Origin: Cyclobacteriaceae bacterium
GTDB taxonomy: Bacteria; Bacteroidota; Bacteroidia; Cytophagales; Cyclobacteriaceae
Length of the DNA: 33,563 bases
Reading direction: 5' to 3'
NCBI GenBank assembly: GCA_025055435.1
Contig: JANWWN010000033.1
Coordinates: 1 to 33,563, forward strand
This document shows positions 27,201 to 33,563 of the stretch, piece after piece. A model generated the notes under the pieces. That model did no database searches. It worked only from the letters and a program-made list of their open reading frames with translations, and was not told the origin of the DNA. Within the stretch, counting starts at the first letter, position 1, and every line of letters begins with the position of its first letter. The position numbers and the translations under genes were made by a program.

Positions 27201-27650
27201 CTGGACAATTACATTAAGCAGGATCCATATCTCAGCAAGCGCAGAGGACAATATGCCGAACGCAACGGTGCCATTTCACCCTGGGTAAACTACCTGAGTT
27301 TGAACCTGCTTCAGGATTTCTACATCGAAGCTGGTGGAAAGCGCCACACGCTTCAACTTTCGGCTACCATCGAGAATGTGTTGAACCTGCTTAACTCGGA
27401 ATGGGGTCTGATTCAAAATCCTGCCCGTACGCAGCTAATCCGATTCCTGGGATATGAACTGCCGCACACGGCTGGTACAGTTTCTTCACCGGTAGATGCC
27501 AACGGAAACCCGTGGAGAGCCACAACCGGTAAACCGGTGTTTGCATTCGACACCAATGCAGACGGCACTCCGTTGACCAACTCATTTGTTCCATTGCAAA
27601 CTGTTGGCGGTCGTTGGCAAATGCAGTTAGGTGTACGTTACATATTCTAA
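24210..27650 (+). CDS. Oar-type TonB-dependent outer-membrane receptor
   Basis: This 1146-residue outer-membrane protein has a signal peptide (residues 1-20, ending GAYAQ) and a carboxypeptidase-regulatory-like beta-sandwich (about 25-115, TGVVRDAKGDVIPGANVVAI). A TonB box-like and plug region follows (EEVVITATKDPILNS and LTIDGATVNNVFGL), and then a long barrel ending in an aromatic, GVRYIF. The N-terminal domain and the barrel fit the Oar family (known from Myxococcus Oar and related Bacteroidota proteins), rather than SusC: no SusD homologue follows and SusC signature segments are absent. The substrate is unknown; transport or surface-protein display are both reported for relatives. It leads an operon with two lipoprotein genes, 11 and 13 bases apart. 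Confidence 0.9.
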   Translation: MRRILLLTILVLAAYRGAYAQGVTTASMTGVVRDAKGDVIPGANVVAIHQPSGTQYGVATRADGYYNIPAMRVGGPYSVTVSFVGFKEQKEENVYLQLGQTLVLNFTLTDESTQLEEVVITATKDPILNSDKMGASTNFSTNDIQRLPSIGRDFRDMTRLTPQASGSFSFAGRSNLYNNLTIDGATVNNVFGLAPLPAGQSNTTPFSLDAIQEITVSLSPYDVRLGNFTGAGISAVTRSGTNELSGSAYYFFRNESMAGKKVDGQEIPLTDFKFSNYGVRLGGPIIKNKAFFFANLEFEKRTEPFYTFPVRANRNESTVGKTQATDDNDPETGLAGLRDFLINNYGYDPGVYKNFPRENNSLRYVVRLDYNINKNHKLTVRGNVTNAFQDQPPSGSGGFVGGPPGGRGNSNNVLSFSSSYYRINNNQYSGTVELNSMLGGGKFHNNLVIGYSAFRDFREDAGGKPTPSFPLVDIIGPNGQNMTTFGPDPFTKNNLLNQDVFQINDNFSIYKRNHIITLGTANEFYRFNNRFTPLVNGVYRYNSLADFYADANPATTATARPAQYTIQYVAVPGGPDAVSAKWSALQLGFFAQDEYTGIKNVKITAGLRVDIPTYLTDLPVNNYINRLDFNGEQLRIGGWPEVRPLWSPRVGFNWDVKGDRSTQVRGGTGVLTGRVPFVWLSNAVSNNGLFFGQFNSTTVPFDLTGDGFPYNFTLDPYVATAEQFADLNAGMPALITNPLDRNYGRPAVVAGVNTLDKNFRFPQVWRSSLAVDQKLPFGLVGTAEFIVTKDINAVYIRDANLAPAVARLNGDGRPLFGAVPGSPTVDRAIIANDRRLQGDVSQALVLTNTNKGYQWSATFQLRKQFSRGFEMTVAYNYTDAREINPQTAATAGSVFSSQAHVNGPNNPELSYAAALTPHRVIVYGSYRKEYARHFATTLGFSFEGRSGNNFSYVYQGDLNSDGIAGNDLIYIPRNKNEIVLSTSSATDNRSLDEIWTQLDNYIKQDPYLSKRRGQYAERNGAISPWVNYLSLNLLQDFYIEAGGKRHTLQLSATIENVLNLLNSEWGLIQNPARTQLIRFLGYELPHTAGTVSSPVDANGNPWRATTGKPVFAFDTNADGTPLTNSFVPLQTVGGRWQMQLGVRYIF

Positions 27651-27661
27651 AACCTTAACAA

Positions 27662-28744
27662 ATGAACGTTTCAATTATGATGGCGAAAAAGTTTTTAAAA
27701 TATAGTTGGGCAGTGGGGCTGGCGCTCTTTTCAACCTGGAGCTGCGATGATCCGGAATATCCTGTACCGGTGCCTAACCCACTTCCCTCAGGGCATACCG
27801 CTAACTTTCTTTTTGTGAATGTTGCTCCGGATGCCCTCTCGCTGGATATGTACATCAACAATGTAAAAACAGGAGCAAGCCTCAACTTCGGTCAGGCACA
27901 AGTCGGTTATACTACTGTACCGATTACCACCAGTGGTGCAGGTGGCTTTACAGCCAACACCAACATCAGGGCCAGGGCCTCATCCGGTAATATAGGAGGT
28001 GTACTGGGAACGACAGATGCTATTTATCGTGCCGGCAACAATAACAACAACAATTTTGCTGCAGTTGCTGATGCAAGATACACGTTGTTTGCCCTGGACT
28101 CCATCACCCGTCCTAAACCTGAACGAAAACTAAATGCTTCGAACTTTGGAGATACAACATTCTTCAACCCGTTAACCGGAACCTATATTTCCGTGGTTGA
28201 GAAAGCTGCTCTGCCGCCTGCACAACGCGCCAGGTTGGTGCCCATCGGTACTGTTCCGCTGGGTGCTACTGACCCGGGTGGAGTTCGTTTCTATCTGGTT
28301 CGGGATAATTATCCCAGTTTCCCTAACCCGAACACTACGCAATCGGCTATTCGGGTAATCCAGGCTTCGCCACGCGGCATTAGTCAGGGTTTGTTTGTCA
28401 GACTGGTTCCTGTGACACCAGGAACGAACATTACATTGGGATCGAATCTGCCTTATATTCTGAGTTTTGCCACTCCTACAGGCGCTTCGAATTTCAGTCC
28501 CTCGGTTGGTTCCCGTACGGCAACGGCTACTACAGTCAATTTTACGCTGTATAATACCAATACCGCAGGCACTCCAATCGATTATCGCATTGAAATTGCA
28601 ACCGATGGTGCATTTACAAACATTATTCACACCAGCGATGTGGTTCAGTTTGCCGTGAATAAAGTTTACACCATAGTGGTGCGCGGAGTTCAGGGAGGAT
28701 CCGGAAGTCGGGCGCTGGGAACAACCATAGTTCAACACAATTAA
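27662..28744 (+). CDS. DUF4397-domain lipoprotein
   Basis: This 360-residue protein has a lipoprotein signal with Cys28 (ALFSTWSC) when started at 27662. Met6 or Met7 (27677, 27680) are equally plausible starts and give a more usual signal length. The segment FVNVAPDALSLDMYINNVKTG (split around 50-70) and the later IRVIQASPRGISQGLFVRLV fit two DUF4397-type modules, small beta-rich domains of unknown function found in surface lipoproteins of Bacteroidota. Low charge and many Thr, Asn and Gly residues suit an extracytoplasmic protein. The position directly after the Oar-type receptor suggests a surface partner. No catalytic motif is seen. Confidence 0.82.
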   Translation: MNVSIMMAKKFLKYSWAVGLALFSTWSCDDPEYPVPVPNPLPSGHTANFLFVNVAPDALSLDMYINNVKTGASLNFGQAQVGYTTVPITTSGAGGFTANTNIRARASSGNIGGVLGTTDAIYRAGNNNNNNFAAVADARYTLFALDSITRPKPERKLNASNFGDTTFFNPLTGTYISVVEKAALPPAQRARLVPIGTVPLGATDPGGVRFYLVRDNYPSFPNPNTTQSAIRVIQASPRGISQGLFVRLVPVTPGTNITLGSNLPYILSFATPTGASNFSPSVGSRTATATTVNFTLYNTNTAGTPIDYRIEIATDGAFTNIIHTSDVVQFAVNKVYTIVVRGVQGGSGSRALGTTIVQHN

Positions 28745-28757
28745 TTCTGAGAGAGTT

Positions 28758-29897
28758 ATGAATCGATTTATCAATACAGTTGTATTTGCAACGCTATTAT
28801 TTGCAGGCTTAATGATCACCGGTTGTTCGGAATTCGAACAACCGGAACCAGTAAGCGGCCCTACGTTGTATCAGGTTGCTGCTGAGAATCCTGACCTGAA
28901 TATTTTGTTTGCTGCCTGGCGTAAAACCGGCCTGGGCACATCTTTTAATAACGTCAATTCGGGTCAGTTTACCATTTTTGCGCCGCACGACAGCGCCTTT
29001 GTGGTATTTTTCCGGGCAACGCTGAATCAACCGGCATGGGATGAAATTGATGTAATTAACTACATCAACAACACCATGTCCACCACATCCACCATTTCGT
29101 TGTCAGCGATGACCACCCGTTTGAACTATCATACGTTTAGTTCGAAAGTCCTGGCATCGCAAATCACAGGCGGGCAGGTATTTACCACCTTACAGGGATC
29201 GCGTCTATCCATCTCCAAAACCGGTTCCCAGGTTTTATTGAATGCCAATAATCCAGGCACCGGTGCAGGAAACGGCGCTAAAGTACGTGCCACCAATATC
29301 GAAGCCGCCAATGGAGTTATTCATACCATTAATAAAGTGTTAAACCCTGTTACAACCGCTTCGGTTGCATCATTTCTGGGCTTGTCGGTAAGTTATGCCA
29401 CTAACCCGCCCACCATTACCGGAGGCACAACTTCGAATACAAACAATGCCGACTTTAACCTGCTGGCCGCTGCATTGCGCAAAACACAGTTGGTTTTGGT
29501 GCTCCTCCCTAACCGAACACCCCTACCTGATTACACGGTATTTGGGCCTAACGATGGTGCTTTACGTGCATTAATCAATTCGATTGATAACACGGTTACC
29601 ACCGAAGCACAAGCTTTAACCTTCATCGACAATCTGACAGGCTCGCAACTCACCTTATTTACCGATGTGCTAAAATACCATGTTCTCGCCGGAAGGGTGC
29701 TTTCAACCGATTTAACGAACGGACAACAGCCCACTACTTTGCTTACCGGCAAAAAATTTACCGTGAATATCTCGGGTCCCACTGTTACAATAACAGATGG
29801 TAACGCGTCTTCGCCCGATGCCACTGTTATTGCGGCAAACACCCTTACCAATGCCGGTGTATTTCATGCAATTAATCAGGTGCTATTGCCCGAATAA
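28758..29897 (+). CDS. Two-domain fasciclin (FAS1) lipoprotein
   Basis: This 379-residue lipoprotein has Cys23 in LMITGCS. Two FAS1 domains follow, about residues 36-195 and 205-379. Each carries the two FAS1 signature boxes: FTIFAPHDSAF with GVIHTINKVL, and YTVFGPNDGAL with GVFHAINQVL. FAS1 domains mediate adhesion or protein-protein contact on cell surfaces. It is the last gene of the receptor operon, 13 bases after the DUF4397 gene and followed by a terminator. The natural reading is that the receptor and both lipoproteins act together at the outer membrane, though no experiment here shows it. Confidence 0.92.
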   Translation: MNRFINTVVFATLLFAGLMITGCSEFEQPEPVSGPTLYQVAAENPDLNILFAAWRKTGLGTSFNNVNSGQFTIFAPHDSAFVVFFRATLNQPAWDEIDVINYINNTMSTTSTISLSAMTTRLNYHTFSSKVLASQITGGQVFTTLQGSRLSISKTGSQVLLNANNPGTGAGNGAKVRATNIEAANGVIHTINKVLNPVTTASVASFLGLSVSYATNPPTITGGTTSNTNNADFNLLAAALRKTQLVLVLLPNRTPLPDYTVFGPNDGALRALINSIDNTVTTEAQALTFIDNLTGSQLTLFTDVLKYHVLAGRVLSTDLTNGQQPTTLLTGKKFTVNISGPTVTITDGNASSPDATVIAANTLTNAGVFHAINQVLLPE

Positions 29898-29920
29898 CTT
29901 GCTCCTTACTTATTGTCAGG

Positions 29921-29950
29921 AAAAGCCCGTTGCAAAAACGGGCTTTTTCT
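29921..29950 (+). terminator. Rho-independent terminator after the FAS1 gene
   Basis: AAAAGCCCGT (29921-29930) and ACGGGCTTTT (29938-29947) form a perfect 10-bp stem with a 7-base loop and a following T-run. It closes the Oar-DUF4397-FAS1 operon, 23 bases after the last stop. Confidence 0.92.
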
Positions 29951-29977
29951 TTTTATGGTTTTTAATTATTTTGTTGT

Positions 29978-31399
29978 GTGCGGTCATCAAGAATTCTTTT
30001 ATACGGTGTTCTTCTGTTTTTTCCCGGCAGTTGCAATCAGGTCTCTTCTGCACTGCAGGGCCCGGAAGCTCTGCCCGATTTACAGGATATCAGACAACGC
30101 GGCTATCTTACTGCGTTGGTGGACAACAACTCGTACAGTTATTTTATTTATCGTGGTCAGCCCATGGGTTTTGAATATGAACTATTGCAAAACCTGGCGC
30201 ATTATCTTCAGGTTGACCTGCGTCTTCAGATTGGCTCAGGAATAGAGCAAGGTATCGAAAAGCTTACTAATGGCGAGGTGGATATTTTGGCTTATCCGCT
30301 TACGGTTACGCTGGACCGTACCCGGCTGATTAAATTCATCGATCCGTTATTCGAATCGCGGCAGGTATTGGTTCAACGCAAGCCAGAAAACTGGCGTTCA
30401 CTCACAACAGATGAAATAAACCGGATGCTGATCAGGCGGCCTGTTGATCTGATTAATAAAGAGGTTTATGTAATGCGTAACTCCAGTTTTGTGCAAAGAC
30501 TGCGTAATTTATCCGAGGAAACAGGTGGCGAAATTATTATACACGAAGACAGTGCTGGCGCCACGAGCGAATCGCTCATAAAGGCTGTTGCCGAAGGCAA
30601 AATTGATTATACGATAACCGATGATTATCTGGCCCAGGTTAATGCTGCGATCTACCCGAACCTGGATATTGAAACGGAAATCAGCCTTCCCCAACAGATC
30701 GCCTGGGCTGTACGGCATACTTCACCTGAACTACTGAAAGCTGTCAATCAGTGGTTAAGTACCATTAAAAAGGAGCCGACGTTTATGGTGATTTACAATC
30801 GCTATTTCAAGAGTTTACGCAACCTTCAGCTTCGCATACAAAGTGATTATTCTTCGCTGGGCGGCAATAAAATTTCACCTTATGATGAATTAATCAAGGA
30901 AGGGGCTGCCCGGTTGAACTGGGACTGGCGGCTGCTGGCGGCTCTCATTTATCAGGAATCGAAGTTTAATCCGAAAAATGAATCCTGGGCCGGTGCAGCA
31001 GGACTGATGCAGCTCATGCCCGAAACTGCACAGCGGTTTGGCGCAGCCGATCCCTTTGACCCGGCACAAAACATTCGCGCAGGTGTAAAATTTCTCAAAC
31101 ACCTGGATACGTACTGGCAGAAAGAGCACGTTCAGGAAGAGGATCGAATAAAGTTTGTGCTCGCCTCTTATAATGCAGGCCTTTCACATGTAATTGATGC
31201 CCGAAAACTCGCTTCGGTATTCGGCGGCAATCCGTCTTCATGGAAGGATGTTGAATTTTATCTGTTAAAGAAATCCGACCCGAAATATTACAAGCACCCG
31301 GTGGTGATGGCCGGATATTGTCTCTGCGAAGAACCGGTAAATTACGTAAAGGAAATTCTTCGGATATTTGAAGAATATAAATTACACATCAGCGCCTGA
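29978..31399 (+). CDS. MltF-like membrane-bound lytic transglycosylase
   Basis: This is a 473-residue lipoprotein with Cys19 in FFPGSC. The start codon is GTG; there is no in-frame ATG before the lipobox. Residues about 30-275 form a periplasmic solute-binding (SBP_bac_3-like) domain (DIRQRGYLTALVDNNSYSYF, DILAYPLT and TDDYLAQV). Residues about 300-473 form an SLT lysozyme-like domain, with catalytic Glu327 in YQESKFNPKNES and the characteristic GLMQLMPETAQRFG and YNAGLSHV. This layout is that of MltF, which cleaves the peptidoglycan glycan with anhydromuramyl product. It starts 28 bases after the preceding terminator, so a separate promoter is likely. A near-match TATTTTG is present but is one base short of consensus. 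Confidence 0.92.
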   Translation: MRSSRILLYGVLLFFPGSCNQVSSALQGPEALPDLQDIRQRGYLTALVDNNSYSYFIYRGQPMGFEYELLQNLAHYLQVDLRLQIGSGIEQGIEKLTNGEVDILAYPLTVTLDRTRLIKFIDPLFESRQVLVQRKPENWRSLTTDEINRMLIRRPVDLINKEVYVMRNSSFVQRLRNLSEETGGEIIIHEDSAGATSESLIKAVAEGKIDYTITDDYLAQVNAAIYPNLDIETEISLPQQIAWAVRHTSPELLKAVNQWLSTIKKEPTFMVIYNRYFKSLRNLQLRIQSDYSSLGGNKISPYDELIKEGAARLNWDWRLLAALIYQESKFNPKNESWAGAAGLMQLMPETAQRFGAADPFDPAQNIRAGVKFLKHLDTYWQKEHVQEEDRIKFVLASYNAGLSHVIDARKLASVFGGNPSSWKDVEFYLLKKSDPKYYKHPVVMAGYCLCEEPVNYVKEILRIFEEYKLHISA

Positions 31400-31404
31400 C
31401 TCGT

Positions 31405-31923
31405 TCACCGGAATTTAGCCTCATCTATGGGCGTTCGCACCCAGTTTTTAAAATCGAATTGATTGAGTAAACCATGCAGTATAGAGGAATCCGTATTCTC
31501 ACAACTGATGCTGAGAAAGAACCGGTCGTTTACACCTAAAAAAAGCTGACATATATTTTTTTCCGGCTCAATATTTTCGCCATACTGATAATTACCCGAT
31601 TCAGTGAGACTGGCCAGATGATACATGGATGTTTCCTCAGTGGGTTGTTTAATGCTACGCATGGCCTGACTATACATAATCAGGGCGTTGTTGTAATCGA
31701 AAAGAAGTATTTTGATTTTTTGTTTTCCACGCATGAAATTTCTTTCAGCCATGGTGTACGATAGGGTGCCGATCTTGATCATTCGGGCTTTCGGATCTCC
31801 TGACAGTCGGAAATTTTCCACTTGTTCCGGAATTAATCTCAGCAAATCTTCAGGAGCCAGTACGGGTCTTTCCTGAGAAAATACAAACCAATGAATAAAA
31901 ATAAAGGGAAATATACGGAACAT
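31405..31923 (-). CDS. Secreted protein of unknown function
   Basis: From ATG at 31923 this is 172 residues with a signal peptide, MFRIFPFIFIHWFVFSQ. The mature part has no transmembrane segment, mixed charged residues and a Met/Tyr-rich middle (YSQAMRSI). Two Cys (ICQLF and SCENTD) could form a disulfide. I recognise no family. The longer frame to 31965 adds 14 residues, mostly hydrophobic, and is a less likely start. It ends 5 bases from the convergent lytic transglycosylase gene and follows KMO with a 61-base gap containing a hairpin. The function cannot be given. Confidence 0.62.
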   Translation of the reverse strand: MFRIFPFIFIHWFVFSQERPVLAPEDLLRLIPEQVENFRLSGDPKARMIKIGTLSYTMAERNFMRGKQKIKILLFDYNNALIMYSQAMRSIKQPTEETSMYHLASLTESGNYQYGENIEPEKNICQLFLGVNDRFFLSISCENTDSSILHGLLNQFDFKNWVRTPIDEAKFR

Positions 31924-31966
31924 GCGGTTGAGGTTTTTTATAAAAATAATCATCCAACCGCACAAA

Positions 31967-31986
31967 AGGTAACCGTATGGTTACCT
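31967..31986 (-). terminator. Hairpin at the end of the KMO gene
   Basis: AGGTAACC (31967-31974) and GGTTACCT (31979-31986) form a perfect 8-bp stem with a 4-base loop. The KMO stop codon (31985-31987) overlaps the stem. On the minus strand a short T-run (four Ts) follows, so it is a possible weak terminator. A looser GCGGTTG/CAACCGC dyad lies next to it (31924-31961). Confidence 0.5.
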
Positions 31987-33313
31987 AGGCGAGTTTCCTT
32001 ACAATCGCCTCAAAGTCAAGATTCATCCACGTATTCGCGATGTCCGGTATACGCATTACCTCATCCATTATTGCCTGCTGACGCATGCCTGTTGCAAGTG
32101 CGTAGGAGTAGCGCAAATCATCCCGAAAGGTAACCATGGTGTAGAGTGGAATCCATTTATCGGGGTACAATTCGTGCAGGCGGGCTTCGATTTTTTTCCG
32201 TAATAAAAAGTCTTCATCGGCTACCAGGTCGCGCATCTCCACAAAATTATTCAGCGCCAGTTGTGCGATTGCATCCGCATCGGGCTTGCGTAATTGTTCA
32301 AATTCCGGAAGTACAGCTTTCCAGTTGTCTTCATATTTATTGAGTAACTCATTCAGCACGCGCACATCTTCAAAACCGGCATTCATTCCCTGTCCATAAA
32401 AAGGCACGATGGCATGTGCAGCATCACCAATTAACAGGGTACGGTTACGGTGCCATGGATAGCAATGAATGGTAACCAGCGAGCCCGTTGGGTTGTCGCG
32501 AAAATCTTCAATCAAAGCCGGCATCAGGGGTTCAGCATCGGGAAAGTGCCTCTGAAAAAAATCCCGAACCGTTTCCGGTGTTTTTAGTTGTTCAAAAGAT
32601 ACTGGCCCTTCAAACGGCAGAAAAAGCGTGCAGGTAAATGATTTATCCGGATTAGGCAGTGCAATGAGCATAAAACTTTCACGTGGCCAAATGTGGAGGG
32701 CATTTGGTTCAAGTTGAAAGTTTCCGCTATCTGAGGCCGGTATCCGTAATTCTTTATAACCATGCTCAATGTAGCTTTGCCTGAATTCAAACCGGTCGGT
32801 TAACTGCATGGCCAGTCGCACAGCCGAATAGGCCCCGTCCGCTCCGATGATTACATCAAATGTTTTGTGCTTAATGGCTTCGTGATGCTGCAAGGTTAAT
32901 TCGGTTTTGCTAAAGTCAACATGCAGGCAACGATGTTCAAAGAAAAATTCTGCTCCGGCTCTTTCAGCCTCATTCATTAACACTACGTTAAGGCCACCAC
33001 GCGATACAGAATTGATGTACTGACCTTCTTTTCCATACGGCTGAAAACTTATTGCATCGCCATGCACCATACGACCATGCATGGGTATAGCATTTTGCTT
33101 GAGTACTTCTGCAAGTCCTACTTCATGCAGAGCACGGATACCGCGGTTACTTAATGCCAGGTTAATGGAACGTCCGCCTTCGATGAGATGTTTGCGCATA
33201 TCGAGCCGGCGTTCGAATACTGAAACCTTATAGCCACGACGGGTTAAGTAAATGGCCAGTAAGGAGCCAACCAGTCCGGCACCTACAACAGCGATGTGTT
33301 TGCTTTCTTTCAT
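31985..33313 (-). CDS. kmo: Kynurenine 3-monooxygenase
   Basis: This FAD-dependent aromatic hydroxylase converts L-kynurenine to 3-hydroxykynurenine with NADPH and O2, in tryptophan degradation or quinolinate synthesis. The 442-residue protein shows the FAD GxGxxG motif in VVGAGLVGS (9-17), the KMO-type GRSINLALSNRG (47-58), GADGAYSAVR (157-166), and GDAAHAIVPFYGQGMNAGFED (the FAD-binding GD motif at 296-297). The C-terminus is not hydrophobic, unlike the mitochondrial-membrane eukaryotic forms. A kynureninase C-terminus ends 45 bases upstream on the same strand, which supports the kynurenine assignment. Gene order is kynU then kmo. Confidence 0.94.
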   Translation of the reverse strand: MKESKHIAVVGAGLVGSLLAIYLTRRGYKVSVFERRLDMRKHLIEGGRSINLALSNRGIRALHEVGLAEVLKQNAIPMHGRMVHGDAISFQPYGKEGQYINSVSRGGLNVVLMNEAERAGAEFFFEHRCLHVDFSKTELTLQHHEAIKHKTFDVIIGADGAYSAVRLAMQLTDRFEFRQSYIEHGYKELRIPASDSGNFQLEPNALHIWPRESFMLIALPNPDKSFTCTLFLPFEGPVSFEQLKTPETVRDFFQRHFPDAEPLMPALIEDFRDNPTGSLVTIHCYPWHRNRTLLIGDAAHAIVPFYGQGMNAGFEDVRVLNELLNKYEDNWKAVLPEFEQLRKPDADAIAQLALNNFVEMRDLVADEDFLLRKKIEARLHELYPDKWIPLYTMVTFRDDLRYSYALATGMRQQAIMDEVMRIPDIANTWMNLDFEAIVRKLA

Positions 33314-33348
33314 GCGTTGGAAGTTAGAATTTTTCTTTACCAGCAGGA

Positions 33349-33362
33349 CTGATAATTATCAG
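33349..33362. promoter_or_regulatory. 14-bp perfect palindrome between kynU and kmo
   Basis: CTGATAATTATCAG is fully self-complementary and includes the last bases of the kynureninase stop codon. It has no loop, so it looks more like a protein-binding palindrome than an RNA hairpin. A site inside an operon junction is unusual, and chance cannot be excluded for an A/T-rich core. Confidence 0.35.
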
Positions 33363-33439
33363 CCGTGTTTAAGAGCCTTTTTGAATCGGCTGGCGAAGCG
33401 GTACACTTCTTCGAAGGTGTTGTAGAGGGGTACTGGCGG
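33359..33439 (-). CDS. kynU: Kynureninase, C-terminal fragment (cut off at window end)
   Basis: The minus strand from 33439 to the TGA at 33361-33359 reads PPVPLYNTFEEVYRFASRFK and then KALKHG, the typical end of kynureninase (APVPLYNTF-EDVYRF in the family). Only the last 26 residues are readable. Beyond 33437 the base sequence turns into homopolymer runs and the frame is lost, although coding sequence should continue. Kynureninase releases anthranilate or 3-hydroxyanthranilate from (hydroxy)kynurenine. Together with kmo it forms a tryptophan-catabolic unit. Confidence 0.8.
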   Translation of the reverse strand, partial: PPVPLYNTFEEVYRFASRFKKALKHG

Positions 33440-33563
33440 GGGGGGGGTGTAAAAGGGGGGGGGGGCCGGGAAAAAAAACACCCCCCCCGGGCCCCAGGGA
33501 TATAATTTGGTGAAGGTTTTTTTTATTTTAAAATAAAAAAGAAAAAAACCAGAGGGGGGTTGT
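33437..33563. other. Homopolymer-rich, probably erroneous contig end
   Basis: The last ~125 bases consist of long runs of G, C, A and T (10 or more G in a row, AAAAAAAA, CCCCCCCC, TTTTTTTT) unlike any other part of the window. The kynureninase frame should run through it and does not. The sequence looks like low-quality read end or uncorrected assembly rather than biology. Confidence 0.8.

Noticed and set aside
28172-28819. 215-codon minus-strand frame opposite the DUF4397 and FAS1 genes
   Set aside because: Crosses the junction of two convincing lipoprotein genes on the other strand; composition (Asn, Ser, Cys) is typical of antisense reading.
29965-29976. Promoter for the lytic transglycosylase (TATTTTG)
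   Set aside because: One base short of TAnnTTTG and inside a T-rich run after a terminator; too weak to list.

Overview
The window reads as chromosomal DNA of a Bacteroidota bacterium, most likely of the Cytophagales (Cyclobacteriaceae-like). Support comes from an Oar-type TonB-dependent receptor followed by DUF4397 and fasciclin lipoproteins, an orphan BatD-type protein, a GH109-type oxidoreductase-fold enzyme, a eukaryotic-like class I ribonucleotide reductase, kynurenine monooxygenase next to kynureninase, weak Shine-Dalgarno signals, and three exact matches to the Bacteroidota -7 promoter element TAnnTTTG (before ruvB, batD and the Oar-type receptor). Species assignment is inference. I see no tRNA, rRNA, CRISPR array, prophage, integrase or transposase gene.

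Layout. 1-318: no gene recognised. 319-3821: nrdB-nrdA and a strong terminator. 3893-6275: a GH109-like enzyme overlapping a NahK-like N-acetylhexosamine kinase, a probable two-gene amino-sugar unit. 6272-7489 (minus): a Cys/Met-metabolism PLP enzyme. 7552-7727: a nested palindromic intergenic element. 7757-9658 (minus): acetyl-CoA synthetase. 9748-12637: a small membrane protein and two tandem serine-beta-lactamase-fold proteins. 12666-14499 (minus): a ZIP-family metal transporter and ApbE. 14569-16535: ruvB and queG with overlapping stop and start. 16632-16817 (minus): a small basic protein, divergent from batD (16942-18378). 18427-19527: aroC. 19602-24008 (minus): a large M14 metallopeptidase, then an Omp85/BamA-like barrel whose start codon lies inside a 12-bp dyad. 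24210-29897: Oar-type receptor, DUF4397 lipoprotein and FAS1 lipoprotein, an operon closed by a terminator. 29978-31399: MltF-like lytic transglycosylase lipoprotein. 31405-31923 (minus): secreted protein of unknown function. 31985-33313 (minus): kynurenine 3-monooxygenase. 33359 onward (minus): the C-terminus of kynureninase, cut off by about 125 bases of homopolymer-rich sequence that looks like a low-quality contig end.

Most genes are housekeeping (DNA precursor synthesis, Holliday junction migration, queuosine, chorismate, acetate activation, tryptophan catabolism) mixed with cell-envelope genes. No clear-cut new defence or mobile system is visible. The observations most worth following are the nested palindrome at 7552-7727, the start-enclosing hairpin at 21378-21429, the GH109-kinase pair, and two small genes at 9748-9915 and 16632-16817.
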